A stretch of 64,000 nucleotides of DNA from Nemertoderma westbladi (taxonomy: Eukaryota; Xenacoelomorpha; Nemertodermatida; Nemertodermatidae). A program made the position numbers and the translations under genes. The stretch lies in NCBI GenBank assembly GCA_032718475.1, contig JAUCBJ010001786.1:25226-89225 (forward strand). The letters are read 5' to 3'. This document shows, one piece after another, positions 11,601-19,743 of this stretch (its first letter is position 1; every line of letters starts with the position of its first letter). Under the pieces are notes generated by a model, which saw only the letters and a program-made list of their open reading frames with translations, did not search any database and was not told the DNA's origin.

Positions 11601-11661
11601 TGATACACCGGAATTACACATCCCCCACCGGAGATGTCGCCCAATCTATAAAACAGGATGA
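8626..11661 (+). CDS. gag: Gag and protease of a BEL/Pao-like retrotransposon
   Basis: The 1011-residue ORF begins at ATG 8626. A second in-frame ATG at 8698 (MTRRLGALKGG) may be the true start, since the first 24 residues look unlike Gag. Residues about 180-310 form a highly charged coiled coil made of short REAERQAEQRKQ-like repeats. Residues about 475-655 match the DUF1759 capsid-like domain of BEL/Pao elements (FDGDPVDYLRFKKRF onward). Cys/His clusters follow: CLYCGEKHKVEFC (about 732), CFWCLGTGHYVRDC (about 765) and CCAVCNNLRHH (about 784). The aspartic protease active site is read as FLDNGSDGT near residue 883. In this group Gag assembles particles and the protease cuts the polyprotein. 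BEL elements usually fuse pol in the same frame, but here the frame closes at 11661 and pol continues in the next frame. Confidence 0.9.
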   Translation: MYPIPMRWTTIQIRKPTRYRNVKNMTRRLGALKGGVTRAYQRIEKQLKGVKTPLNEIQTQLQSIRNILQRYERMIQSYQELVPSTDQENYPRLEEHVVHLDGFRKQHRRTLSLVRGYEEQYYKRAERADAESVRTSSTRTAKHQRRSGSSRNQHSSASAVSGSAHSSQAGQPLQDQLRERKALALKARMEDEYIQLQAEQDVLAAKTQKREAEQAAERQAKQRKQEAEQHRREAERQAEQRKQEAERREQEAEQHRREAERQAEQRKQETEQRGREAEREIKQRKWEAEMCKQHAEAQAILIHKKNADIAKLTEYEAALIERDIQLYEDWERDIDQEYEPIPVPELEKSFIPTAAKLPKPEIPPTKQSTLSAQAPVFHPPPATLKNEELYFPSNHTATSVPKYEPERDSERDATPQSNNSFTSTPQTRSCVIIKTPPIIDPSSMGESANNYNPPNHSSSDDVGIIRALENRLSMPKMEIRTFDGDPVDYLRFKKRFFAQIGSTDIADAQKLVYLSQYLGDKPRQIIACFEGGSHEAYYDAWKTLDKRYGNTGTIINKTLEKLIQDAGSLGEPQNIQEFSDSMKDAYYTLKPLNKEDQVNNILNLRQIARKFPGWLQSKWAYKCVDLRRRHPDRDPSFLEMSAFLDDISEAMNDSMFSKQSLAKLDGIESNSRSKTPTQKPRFRPPPVSTMAITMAENSDDENYEEPTSAEEWACYLANWAPEREDITNPLLCLYCGEKHKVEFCRKFQFAELVPRFEAIMKHRGCFWCLGTGHYVRDCDQRSCCAVCNNLRHHTLLHIPANFDFTTLPFRIAAKRRGETNHISKGSRTIQRRETNPFKTSTNASQVTNISTTINLINRRYMVFTKVIPVRIQGVGKSLTTLAFLDNGSDGTIIDRDFLEQLGLDYEPCKRPIQTITDHREVESGEVQLQMEGVMKGYETVKLTIKNALVHTDLRVQFRQSAEYAPLIQLDRDDVDLWCPSLDVNRITLLIGLDTPELHIPHRRCRPIYKTG

Positions 11662-12674
11662 CGGATTTTATGCTGAACAAACAATAATGGGATGGACACT
11701 CTGCGGCATCAAGGAAGAGACTACCGACACCTATACATACCTTCCTAAATGTCAGATTAAAGAGAATGCAACATCCGTGGGTTATTGCTCAGCTACAGAC
11801 CTTGACGAGGATTTATTTCTTGAGACCGAGAAAACCCAGCAAGAGATGACTAAATACTTTAATCTAGAGACCCAAGAGTTCGCTGAAAAAGACGAAAACC
11901 CATCCGAGGAGGATCAATATTGTATGGACGTCCTGGACCAGGCCACGTTCGAAGATGGACACTGGTGTTCACCTATGTTATGGAAGGACCCAAACAAACC
12001 AATGGCAAACAACGCTAACATGGCCCTTAGGCGACTTAAGGGGATTCTCCGCCGGCTGAATGACCAACCCGAGATAAAGGAGAAATATAATACCGTAATC
12101 CAAGGATATCTCGACAATGGATTAGCAGAAATGGTACCACGGAATGAACTGCAAGGGGGTAAAAGAACATATTATCTTCCAACCCACTATGTGGTAGAAG
12201 CCCGGAAGGGTGGGAAAATCCGAGTAGTTAATGATGCCGCTGCTATGTATCAAGGCGAATCCCTGAATAGTCAGCTTTATACGGGGCCCAACATATATAG
12301 TACACTCATTGGCGTATTGATCAGGTTCAGAGAAAACCGGATAGCATTCACCTGCGACATCAAAGCCATGTTTCACCAGGTTCGTACGCTACCAAGAGAC
12401 TCAGACTGTCTATGTATCCTATGGCGATATGGTTCTAGTGAAAGAAGATCTTAAAGACCGTGTCCACTGGCCTGTGGCGCGAGTCGTGACAATACACCCG
12501 GTCAAAGACGGACTTGCGAGGACTGTGACGATACGAACGGCAAAGGGCCACTACCAACGCCCTATCCAGAGGCTGTGCCTTCTTGAAGGCAATGACAGTG
12601 GTGATTCTACGAGAGGTGATAAGTTCCCTACCGATCCTGCTGCAGACATTGGTGACAATGATAAACCCGTTTAA
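11626..12674 (+). pseudogene. pol: BEL-type Pol remnant: N-terminal RT joined to the C-terminal DUF5641-like tail
   Basis: Just after the protease frame fails, the neighbouring frame carries the expected continuation (GDVAQSIKQDDGFYAEQTIM, GWTLCG). The shift is at a CCCCC run near 11627-11631 and is most simply a one-base indel. The frame then shows the early RT: RVVNDAAAMYQGESLNSQL and FTCDIKAMFHQV (the first catalytic Asp). At about 12420-12428 it jumps into GDMVLVKEDLKDRVHWPVAR ... RPIQRLCLLE, the DUF5641-like C-terminal block that normally follows integrase. The YxDD part of RT, RNase H and the whole integrase core are deleted. This junction also changes frame. The remnant could not supply polymerase or integrase. 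Confidence 0.85.
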
Positions 12675-13909
12675 ACCCTTCTCATCCTGTTGACAAACTC
12701 TTAAACTGTGATTTATCCACAATGAAAATGGACCCCCTTTAAACAACTGTAACCACGCAATGGTATTTGTGTTTCCTCGTGTGTTATGTGGAGTCCAGTG
12801 TCACCCTGCAGATGTTTCGACTGACGCAGGGTCGTTTATGTATTGTTTACCCTGATTTTGGTCATCGGGACCAACGACCTTGGATTATTGGAAATGGTAA
12901 AGATTTGAAGTGGAATTCATTGTATCCATTGTAGTATGTTATGTTGTCCGTTGCATGCGCAGTTCGGGGTGTAGGCGGTGTAATGAGTCCAGCTGTAGAT
13001 CCCGGATTGCCGCGCAACACCCCCTCTATCCCGTTATTCTGGTGGGTCCATGGTGCATCCACATGACTTCGACGATAGAGGTTTTATGTTCTCAGTTGCG
13101 TTATTCTGGTGGGACTGTTGCGTGGATTTTGGGGCGTAGGCGGTGTAACAAGTCCAGCTGTAGATCCCAGAATGTTGCGTAATCCCATCCCACATGACTT
13201 CTTCGGCTGAGCTTTATGTTGTTGGGAGTGTTATTCTGGTTGGTCCCTGGTGCATTCCACGTGACTTCACTCCCAGCGTCTTCATTGTCCGTTACGTGTG
13301 CAGTTTAGGGCGTAGGCGGTGTAACGAGTCCAGCTGTAGATCCCAGATTGCCGCGTAACACCCCTTCCACACCGAAAATTTACCAAAGAAGATGATTGAA
13401 TGTAGTTGGAAATGATGAAAAGAAACAGACAACTCTACTATAAACTGAAGGATGACGCGTATGATGATGAAAATGTAATGATGCGCACCATGGTGCTGCG
13501 CTTATAACAAATGATGATAGCCGGGGGGCTATAACCCCAATGATGATGTGGAAATAAACAAAATTGAGAATAAATGGTGGAACTAAATGATAAAATATGT
13601 TGAAATAATGAAATGTGAAATGAAATAATAATGAGAAATGGAAAAAGACAAAAAAATGTATAAAATGTATTAATAAAAGAATTGGAAAAAGAAGAGGACA
13701 TAAAAAGTCAAAAAACTGGTTGGATATTAATGTATACCTATAGTAACTGTAAATGCTCAATGTTAGCAATAGATGGTAGATGCCTATATAGCAATGTTAT
13801 TTAATAAAGTGAATTAAAAATAAACTGAATTATTCTGCAATCACTATAGTTTCAGACTTTCTGGACTTATAATTAACTGATCTAATTTGCAACGGACATA
13901 ATCGTAAAT
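12675..13909 (+). other. Repeat-rich spacer between pol remnant and second ORF
   Basis: This is noncoding. The left half contains three imperfect copies of a block. The right half (13370-13900) is A-rich with many ATGATG and AATAA runs and a TATAGCCGGGGGGCTATA palindrome near 13518. It could contain a promoter or splice signals for the downstream ORF, but none is identified. Confidence 0.5.
12946..13365 (+). repeat. Three-copy direct repeat upstream of the second ORF
   Basis: The shared core GTAGGCGGTGTAA(C/T) ... GAGTCCAGCTGTAGATCCC occurs near 12970, 13137 and 13312, about 170 bases apart. Each copy ends in a CGCGYAACACCCC-like tail, and two are preceded by GTCCGTT(G/A)C. A second element (ATTCTGGT(G/T)GGTCC, near 13036 and 13234) alternates with it. 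Confidence 0.75.
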
Positions 13910-16510
13910 ATGGACCCAAATCGCCAAATTATCGGCGAATTACGTAATACGATAGATCTACTGGAATATCCGCAACCTGGATCCCCTAACTTTGATACAA
14001 ATTGGAACGCCCTGATAAATGAGAACGTGCGAGTCGTTAAATTCACCGGGCGAGAGGGACCGGACTCTAAGAATCTACGAGCCCTCCGGTTGGCCGATGC
14101 AAGTACGAGACTGAAAAGAACTCGGAACGCAAAGGCCACCAGAGAGGACGAGATGTCGTACTGGGATACATTCCGGCAAAGCGTCTACAAATCCCGATGT
14201 CTGATATACGACAACGAAGGAAATGCGACGCCCACCTCGAAAGCGATTAGGTTGGCGAGATGTCAAAGTTTTGTCGACGACAAGAGTACGTACCTCGCCC
14301 ACTGGGGAAACCTGTCGGAGTGTACGGCGACGCTACGAGAGGAACGTAAATCAATCATCCAGAATCGCGACGACTACCAGGAAAAGTACGGGGCGAAAGA
14401 ATACGGTCAATCCTTGGTCGTCGTCCTCGGAACCCTGGAAGGTTTGGTATTGGTGTGTCGAATATTCCCGACACCCAGACAGGAAGTGCAGGCAGCCGGA
14501 GCGATCTGGTTACTACCTCCGGAAATCCAAAAAATCCTCTTCGACTTCGACGTCATTAAAATCGGGTCGGATATAAAAGCGGACGTCCGGAACGACTACG
14601 CGAACGCTCCTTTAGGAAGAGACCATCGAGACGACCTCAACGCCCTTAGTCATAACATCGACACCCAAACGCTATTAGCCTGGTTACGATTCGCCGAATT
14701 CATGCGAGGATTTCGAGAGGTGAGACAGACCAAATCCGGGATCGGCTACCTTGCAGTGCTAAACGGTGGCATCGACTTCAAACCTCAGAAATTCCGGGAT
14801 TATAATAAAATATATGGTGGATACCCGGGATTAGAAATAAAGAGCGAGTGGGAGGGTCGATGGAAGGACGTTGAGAGAAAGTGGACGATACACCAAAGGT
14901 GGGAGAATCCGGATCGACGGAACTACATCTACGTCGTTATGGAATCATACACCGTCGCTAAGTTTATCTGTAAAACTCTCAATAACCTCATCACGGCGGT
15001 TCCTCTTTCCTTCGTCGACTACGAATGGGATGAGGTTATAAACCACGCATTCAAAGCGGTCGAGAACATTACACCGGGAGAGACGAAAAAGCTCGCCGTT
15101 ATCGATTCCTGGGATGAGAGCGGACCTTACGACATCCCTACGATTACCGATCTTCTCGGTGCAGAGGAGCCTCTGATTTCTTCGGAAGGGGAAGAACTAT
15201 GGCTACATGAGGGTGTTCTACTCTCCACCCCGAAGCGACAACTCGAACCGGAAGCCGCTTACCAACCGGCCGCCAAACGGATTGCCTCGGCCGAACCTAC
15301 AATGGAAGCGGGCGTTTCAACCCCACTCGGCTCCGGTAGCCCTGCAAGGGAGTTAGTCACTACCTCCGCGTTGAGCGACTTCGGCGATATTTGCCAAAGG
15401 TTATCCCCATATCCTTTCCTGGGTGGCGAAGACTGGTCTTCGGAGATTCCGAGTACCAGCAATCAATGGTCCCACTCAGCGATACTGGTTGAAAAGGGTC
15501 CCAGCGCTGCGCCGACTCCCGATGATCTCCTCGGAATCCCTCCGTCGAAAACCCCAGCACCTCTTCGCCGACCAGCGGTGACAACTACACCCTCCGTTCC
15601 ACAGGATCCTATGCGACTAACCCGTTGGTACGCCGAGCAGACCGAATGGATCCACCGTCAGAAACGGTCGTCTGAGTTGAGACCGACGGGACACAAAGAA
15701 GGTTATCGGAGCGAGAACCTACTACGCCAAAGCCCGGCCTTCCGCGGGCTAACGACCACCGCGAATATTCAAAAGAGCGACCGACAACTCGAGTATTACG
15801 TCGGCGTCCCGATTCCGATATTCCCCGGTCGAGAGATGCAGTTGGAAGTGTGTGGTAACTGCGGTTCGGAGCAGTGCCCACACGGTAGAAGAAATCGGGT
15901 TACCGATTCGTGCCTCCAGCTCCTCGGGATACTCTATTGCCCATACTGCGCGACATCGGGCCACGATGTTTCAGTCTGTCCAGTCCTCTATAACCTCTGC
16001 ACTACGTGCGGTTTCCGTGGACATTCCACTAGCCCCCGCTGCTATATAAAATGTCCTACTAAAGACGTTACCGCTATGGGGAATATGGTCATGTTTGAAA
16101 CCTACGCAAACAGCCACGTAAAGACCAAGGTTTGGAGAAACGCTCGGAATATCGCGCAGGATATGGCGTGCGGGTATTTCTCCTTCCCGGAACGCCTCCA
16201 CACGTCGGCCATGCTGCCTTTCCATTACGTGGATCTGTTGCTGAGCGCCGGATTATTCGGCCCATTCGAAGTCATTAGACGATTATACTCGTATAAAGAG
16301 GAGTTCGGTGATGGAAAGTGGTTCCTAGAGGCGCGCAACACCGAGTTGGAAAGACGAACCGATATGATACCGATGCCGTCGAAAGGAAGAGCCGCCAGGA
16401 GACAAGCCGAAGCGTTGCTCACGATGGATGTTGATGCTCCCCTTCCAGCTCTAGCGATCGACGAGAGTCGACGGGCGAAGAGGAGAAAGGCGTATCAGAG
16501 AAAGAAATAG
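13910..16510 (+). CDS. Extra 866-residue ORF of the inner LTR element: RNase D-like region plus zinc knuckles
   Basis: The ORF is open from ATG 13910 to TAG 16510, directly before the polypurine tract and 3' LTR, the place where an env gene would sit. There is no signal peptide or membrane segment, so it is not an envelope protein. Residues about 165-360 follow the order of a DEDD 3'-5' exonuclease: a hydrophobic strand with VVVLGTLEGLVLVCRI, then LPPEIQKIL and DVIKIGSDIKADV (Exo II-like, Asp kept), IDTQTLLAW, and YIYVVMESYTVAKFI (Exo III-like, Glu where Asp is usual). The first DxE motif is not intact, so the domain may be inactive. Residues about 400-640 are Pro/Ser-rich. Residues about 648-710 carry CGNCGSEQCPHG, a CX2CX4HX4C knuckle (CPYCATSGHDVSVC) and CTTCGFRGHSTSPRC. 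The C-terminus ends in a basic RRAKRRKAYQRKK, a possible nuclear signal. The function is unknown and the exonuclease-like reading is inference. Confidence 0.7.
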   Translation: MDPNRQIIGELRNTIDLLEYPQPGSPNFDTNWNALINENVRVVKFTGREGPDSKNLRALRLADASTRLKRTRNAKATREDEMSYWDTFRQSVYKSRCLIYDNEGNATPTSKAIRLARCQSFVDDKSTYLAHWGNLSECTATLREERKSIIQNRDDYQEKYGAKEYGQSLVVVLGTLEGLVLVCRIFPTPRQEVQAAGAIWLLPPEIQKILFDFDVIKIGSDIKADVRNDYANAPLGRDHRDDLNALSHNIDTQTLLAWLRFAEFMRGFREVRQTKSGIGYLAVLNGGIDFKPQKFRDYNKIYGGYPGLEIKSEWEGRWKDVERKWTIHQRWENPDRRNYIYVVMESYTVAKFICKTLNNLITAVPLSFVDYEWDEVINHAFKAVENITPGETKKLAVIDSWDESGPYDIPTITDLLGAEEPLISSEGEELWLHEGVLLSTPKRQLEPEAAYQPAAKRIASAEPTMEAGVSTPLGSGSPARELVTTSALSDFGDICQRLSPYPFLGGEDWSSEIPSTSNQWSHSAILVEKGPSAAPTPDDLLGIPPSKTPAPLRRPAVTTTPSVPQDPMRLTRWYAEQTEWIHRQKRSSELRPTGHKEGYRSENLLRQSPAFRGLTTTANIQKSDRQLEYYVGVPIPIFPGREMQLEVCGNCGSEQCPHGRRNRVTDSCLQLLGILYCPYCATSGHDVSVCPVLYNLCTTCGFRGHSTSPRCYIKCPTKDVTAMGNMVMFETYANSHVKTKVWRNARNIAQDMACGYFSFPERLHTSAMLPFHYVDLLLSAGLFGPFEVIRRLYSYKEEFGDGKWFLEARNTELERRTDMIPMPSKGRAARRQAEALLTMDVDAPLPALAIDESRRAKRRKAYQRKK

Positions 16511-16675
16511 TGGATCGGGATATTCCAGGAACATTTATTGAACATTTATTTTTATACACATATATATATAAACTCTAGGCCAAATTAATCAAGACTATGC
16601 AATATTAAATTTGGGTTTTTTATATTGGGAATGACCTACGCAAACTCAATCTACCGATAGACCTCACGAAGGTCA

Positions 16676-16686
16676 TTGGGGGGGAC
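16676..16686 (+). other. Polypurine tract of the inner element
   Basis: A run of G with a final GAC lies directly against the TG of the 3' LTR at 16687. This is the position of the plus-strand primer in LTR retroelements. Confidence 0.75.
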
Positions 16687-18178
16687 TGTTCGCGGTATTT
16701 CAACTTTTCATAACGCGAGTTGAATATTTTTTGTATTTATTTAAAATGATTATTCCGATATCACTACTGGGTGCGGGACCATGGGTTTTGGGCACATTCA
16801 ATGAACTGGGGGCGATTTATGGGCGAATATTGGGGCGACTTACAGGGTACGGGAATAATTTCATGTTTATAAGGGCCAGGGGTGGGAGGAAAAGTTAAGC
16901 AGTATTCAGGTTAGCCTGAGTACTATTAGGCCCTGGCCAACTTCCTGCTGCCTGTAGAGGTGGATTTGGTAATGCGCCAGGCCTAAAGGACAAGGACTGC
17001 CCTTAACGGTCCCTGGCCAACAGCAGTTATTACGAGCCTGAAAAGGACATCGGAAAGTCTGCTGCTTGTGCCAGGGATTCGCGACGGGAAACGACAGCCC
17101 CCTTAGCTAAGCCGTACTGGTTCTCGATGACCGATCCTTTCGGGGTTCGCGAGGGGTGGGACGGAGATGCGAAAGGGTTGGCCGACTTACAGAGAAAGGG
17201 TTTGACGAGGACTGCCCTTAGAGGTCTCTGGTCAACAGCAGTTATTAGGAGCCTGAAAAGGACATCGGAACGCCGGCTGCTTGTGCCAGGGATTTGCGAC
17301 GGGAACCGACGACAGACCCCTTAGCCAAGCCGTACTGGTTCTCGATGATCGTTCCCTTCGGGGTTCGTGAGGGGTGGGACGGACACGCGACGGGGTCGAA
17401 AGACAAAGGACTGGACTCTACTGGCCTACCGACTGTTTGGAGCAGTTTCTCGGCTGCCGAAGCGACTACGAGCCTGAATAAGGACTCGGAAAGCCTAGGT
17501 GGTTGGGTCTCTGCGATGAACCGACGGACCCCTAGCCAAGCCGTACTGGTTCTCGATGATCGAACCCTTCGGGGTTCGGGAGGGGTGGGACGGACACGCG
17601 AACGGGTCCACCAACATGACAGACTCCTAGCCAAGCCGTACTGGTTCTCGATGATCGATCCCTTCGGGGTTCGGGAGGGGTGGGACGGATAAGCGACAGA
17701 GTCTACCGACTGGACCGACCCTTAGCCAAGCCGTGCTGGTTCTCAATGATTGATCCCTTCGGGGTTCGGGAGGGGTGGAACGGACACGCAACAGGGTCGA
17801 CCGACACCGACACTACGGCACTAAGACTAGGACCGAGGTAAAATCTGGGGAACATTAGGTAGGCTAAAATCTGAGCGAACAGTGGGTAATTAAATAATAT
17901 ACTGTAGGGATTTATATTGTCGTGTATAATTATTGTGAATATTTGGTGTAATTTGATTTGGGGAAGCCCAATTAATTATCAATCAGGGTTCAACTGTAGG
18001 AAGTTACATTAAAGAGTATATCCAACCAATGCGACTTTTCCTCAACCGCAATCCTGCATTTAAGATATCATTCCTTCTCCACAATCAATATCCGGTGACT
18101 GGCCGGGACTCTGTGGTCTGTAAAGTCATGTCTCCAGCATCGGCGTTTTCCCCCCTGGTGTTTGGGATAACGGCAACA
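16687..18178 (+). repeat. 3' LTR of the inner BEL-like element
   Basis: A 1492-bp direct repeat of 6701-8205 with intact TG...CA termini. It is followed by a C-run that continues the outer element's split polypurine tract. Confidence 0.9.
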
Positions 18179-19560
18179 CCCCCCCATGCTATCTTCCCGG
18201 TGAGAAGATAGCATCAACCTCAAAGTGCGCTTCAATTCCACTGGAAGCTCAATCTACTATCGGGTGTGGGGTGGAGCTATTTTTCTTGAAGTCGGCTTTC
18301 CAGGCCGCTCCCTATGGGTATGATGTCACTACCCTCTGGCGCCTCGTGTCGGGCCGATCGTGCGCTTCTCTCACACAATTTTTGTTTCCCAACACTCTTG
18401 CCACTCTAGCTCCGCTCTAACTTCTCCACTCGAACTCTGCTCTAACTCCGCTCTACACCTGAATCGCACTCTAACTTCTCTCTCGCCAACAGCTCCTCTC
18501 ACTATCTCCTCTCTACTCTCTGCCACTCCCTAAGGCCCTAATCTCTAATGCTACCCCTGTGCTATCATACTATCTAACTCTCTAACTTACTAACTCTAAC
18601 TATCTCTCTAAGCCTACTAACTCTAACTCTAACTCTACTAACCACTAACTCTACTCCCTGCTAAGTCTACTTACTCTTACTCTAACTCTACTAACCACTA
18701 ACTCGACTCTCTGCGTCTACTAACTCTTACCCTACTACTACCTCTAACTCGGCTACCACCTTTATCTACGTGGTGCTTGTGGTGCCCACAACCATTCCAC
18801 CACTACTTCTAACTCTAACTAAAACCCCATAACTCTCTACTAACTCTAACTCTACTTAGTCTACTCCTTTCTACTCTCTACGTGGCGATTGCGGTGCCCA
18901 CAACCTCTCTCTGCTACCACCTTCTACGTGGCGCTTCCGGTGCCCACAACCTTCTGTTACTACCTCTATCTATGTGGCGCTTGCGGTGCCCACAACCATT
19001 CTACTACTACTTTCATATACGTGGCGCTTCCGGTGCCCACAACCTCTCTACTATCTGGCACCCTATGTGTCCGTCTCTACTACTCTACTACCTCTAACTC
19101 TCTAGCTCTACTACCTGGCACCCTCTAGCTCTACTACCTGGCACCCTATGTGCCCTCTCTACTACTCTACTACCTCTAACTCTCTAACTCTACTACCTGG
19201 CACCCTATATGCCCTCTCTACTACCCTACTACCCGGCACCCTATGTGCCCTCTCTACTACTCTACTACCTCTAACTCTCCACCTCCACTACTACCTCTAT
19301 CTACGTGGTGCTTCTGGTGCCCACAACCCCACTACTACTACTCGTGGCATGACAATATGCCACACTCCCTTTCCCCGCCGTCTTCTAACTCTACTTCTAC
19401 CTTACTTACTACTAACTATCTGACTACTAACTCCTTACTATCTTCTACTAACTATTTATTATTTAATTATTTATTATTATTTATTTTTAATTAAATAATT
19501 AACATTCTTGTGGGAAGGGCGTCTCGCCCTCATTCCCAACCCCTCAGTCCAAAATATTGG
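18179..19560 (-). repeat. Noncoding, low-complexity 3' part of the outer element
   Basis: After a short hairpin (GATAGCAT...ATGCTATC, 18186-18216) the plus strand is C/T-rich with hundreds of bases of TAACTC/CTACTA repeats. Two interspersed units recur: CGGTGCCCACAACC-type blocks (near 18778, 18893, 18941, 18985, 19033, 19317) and ACCTGGCACCCTATRTGCCC-type blocks (near 19050-19245). 19440-19500 is AT-rich. No coding similarity was seen. Pol genes would be expected here in an autonomous element and are absent. Confidence 0.7.
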
Positions 19561-19743
19561 ACGACTAAACTTTCAGGTGCCCCTTCTTCCAGTAGGCACT
19601 CTCCCACTGCCCTCCTATACATCCTCTTACTCTTCGCCACACTTTCTTTGCCAATTCCACCTGACCAGGAATTGGCTCTCCCTCTTCCGCCACCCTAAAA
19701 TCGGGTCTCTCCACCGCCTTCTTAACTATCCCGTCTCCTGGCA

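Larger units (their letters stand above)
6701..18178 (+). mobile_element. Inner LTR retrotransposon, BEL/Pao-like, with pol deletion and an extra 3' ORF
   Basis: Direct LTRs of about 1.5 kb lie at 6701-8205 and 16687-18178. The 3' copy has perfect TG...CA ends (TGTTCGCGG ... GGCAACA). The 5' copy begins TCTTCGCGG, one base changed. CCCCC precedes the element (6696-6700) and follows it (18179-18183), a 5-bp duplication. A G-rich polypurine tract sits directly before the 3' LTR. The plus-strand content, in order, is: BEL-type gag and protease (8626-11661), the start of RT and the extreme C-terminus of pol (11626-12674), a repeat-rich gap, and a second ORF (13910-16510). RT catalytic core, RNase H and integrase are missing, so this copy cannot move by itself. 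It sits in the polypurine tract of the outer element and so inserted after it. Confidence 0.9.

Noticed and set aside
8626-11661. Complete autonomous BEL element
   Set aside because: The gag-protease frame is long and healthy, but RT core, RNase H and integrase are missing between 12420 and 12428.
13910-16510. Envelope protein in the env position of the inner element
   Set aside because: No signal peptide, no transmembrane segment and no furin-like site. Zinc knuckles and a basic tail argue for a nucleic-acid-binding protein.
18440-18900. Telomere-like CTAACT repeats
   Set aside because: The units are CTAACTCTAACT mixed with CTACTA and interrupted by other blocks, inside an LTR element. They are not a telomeric motif array.
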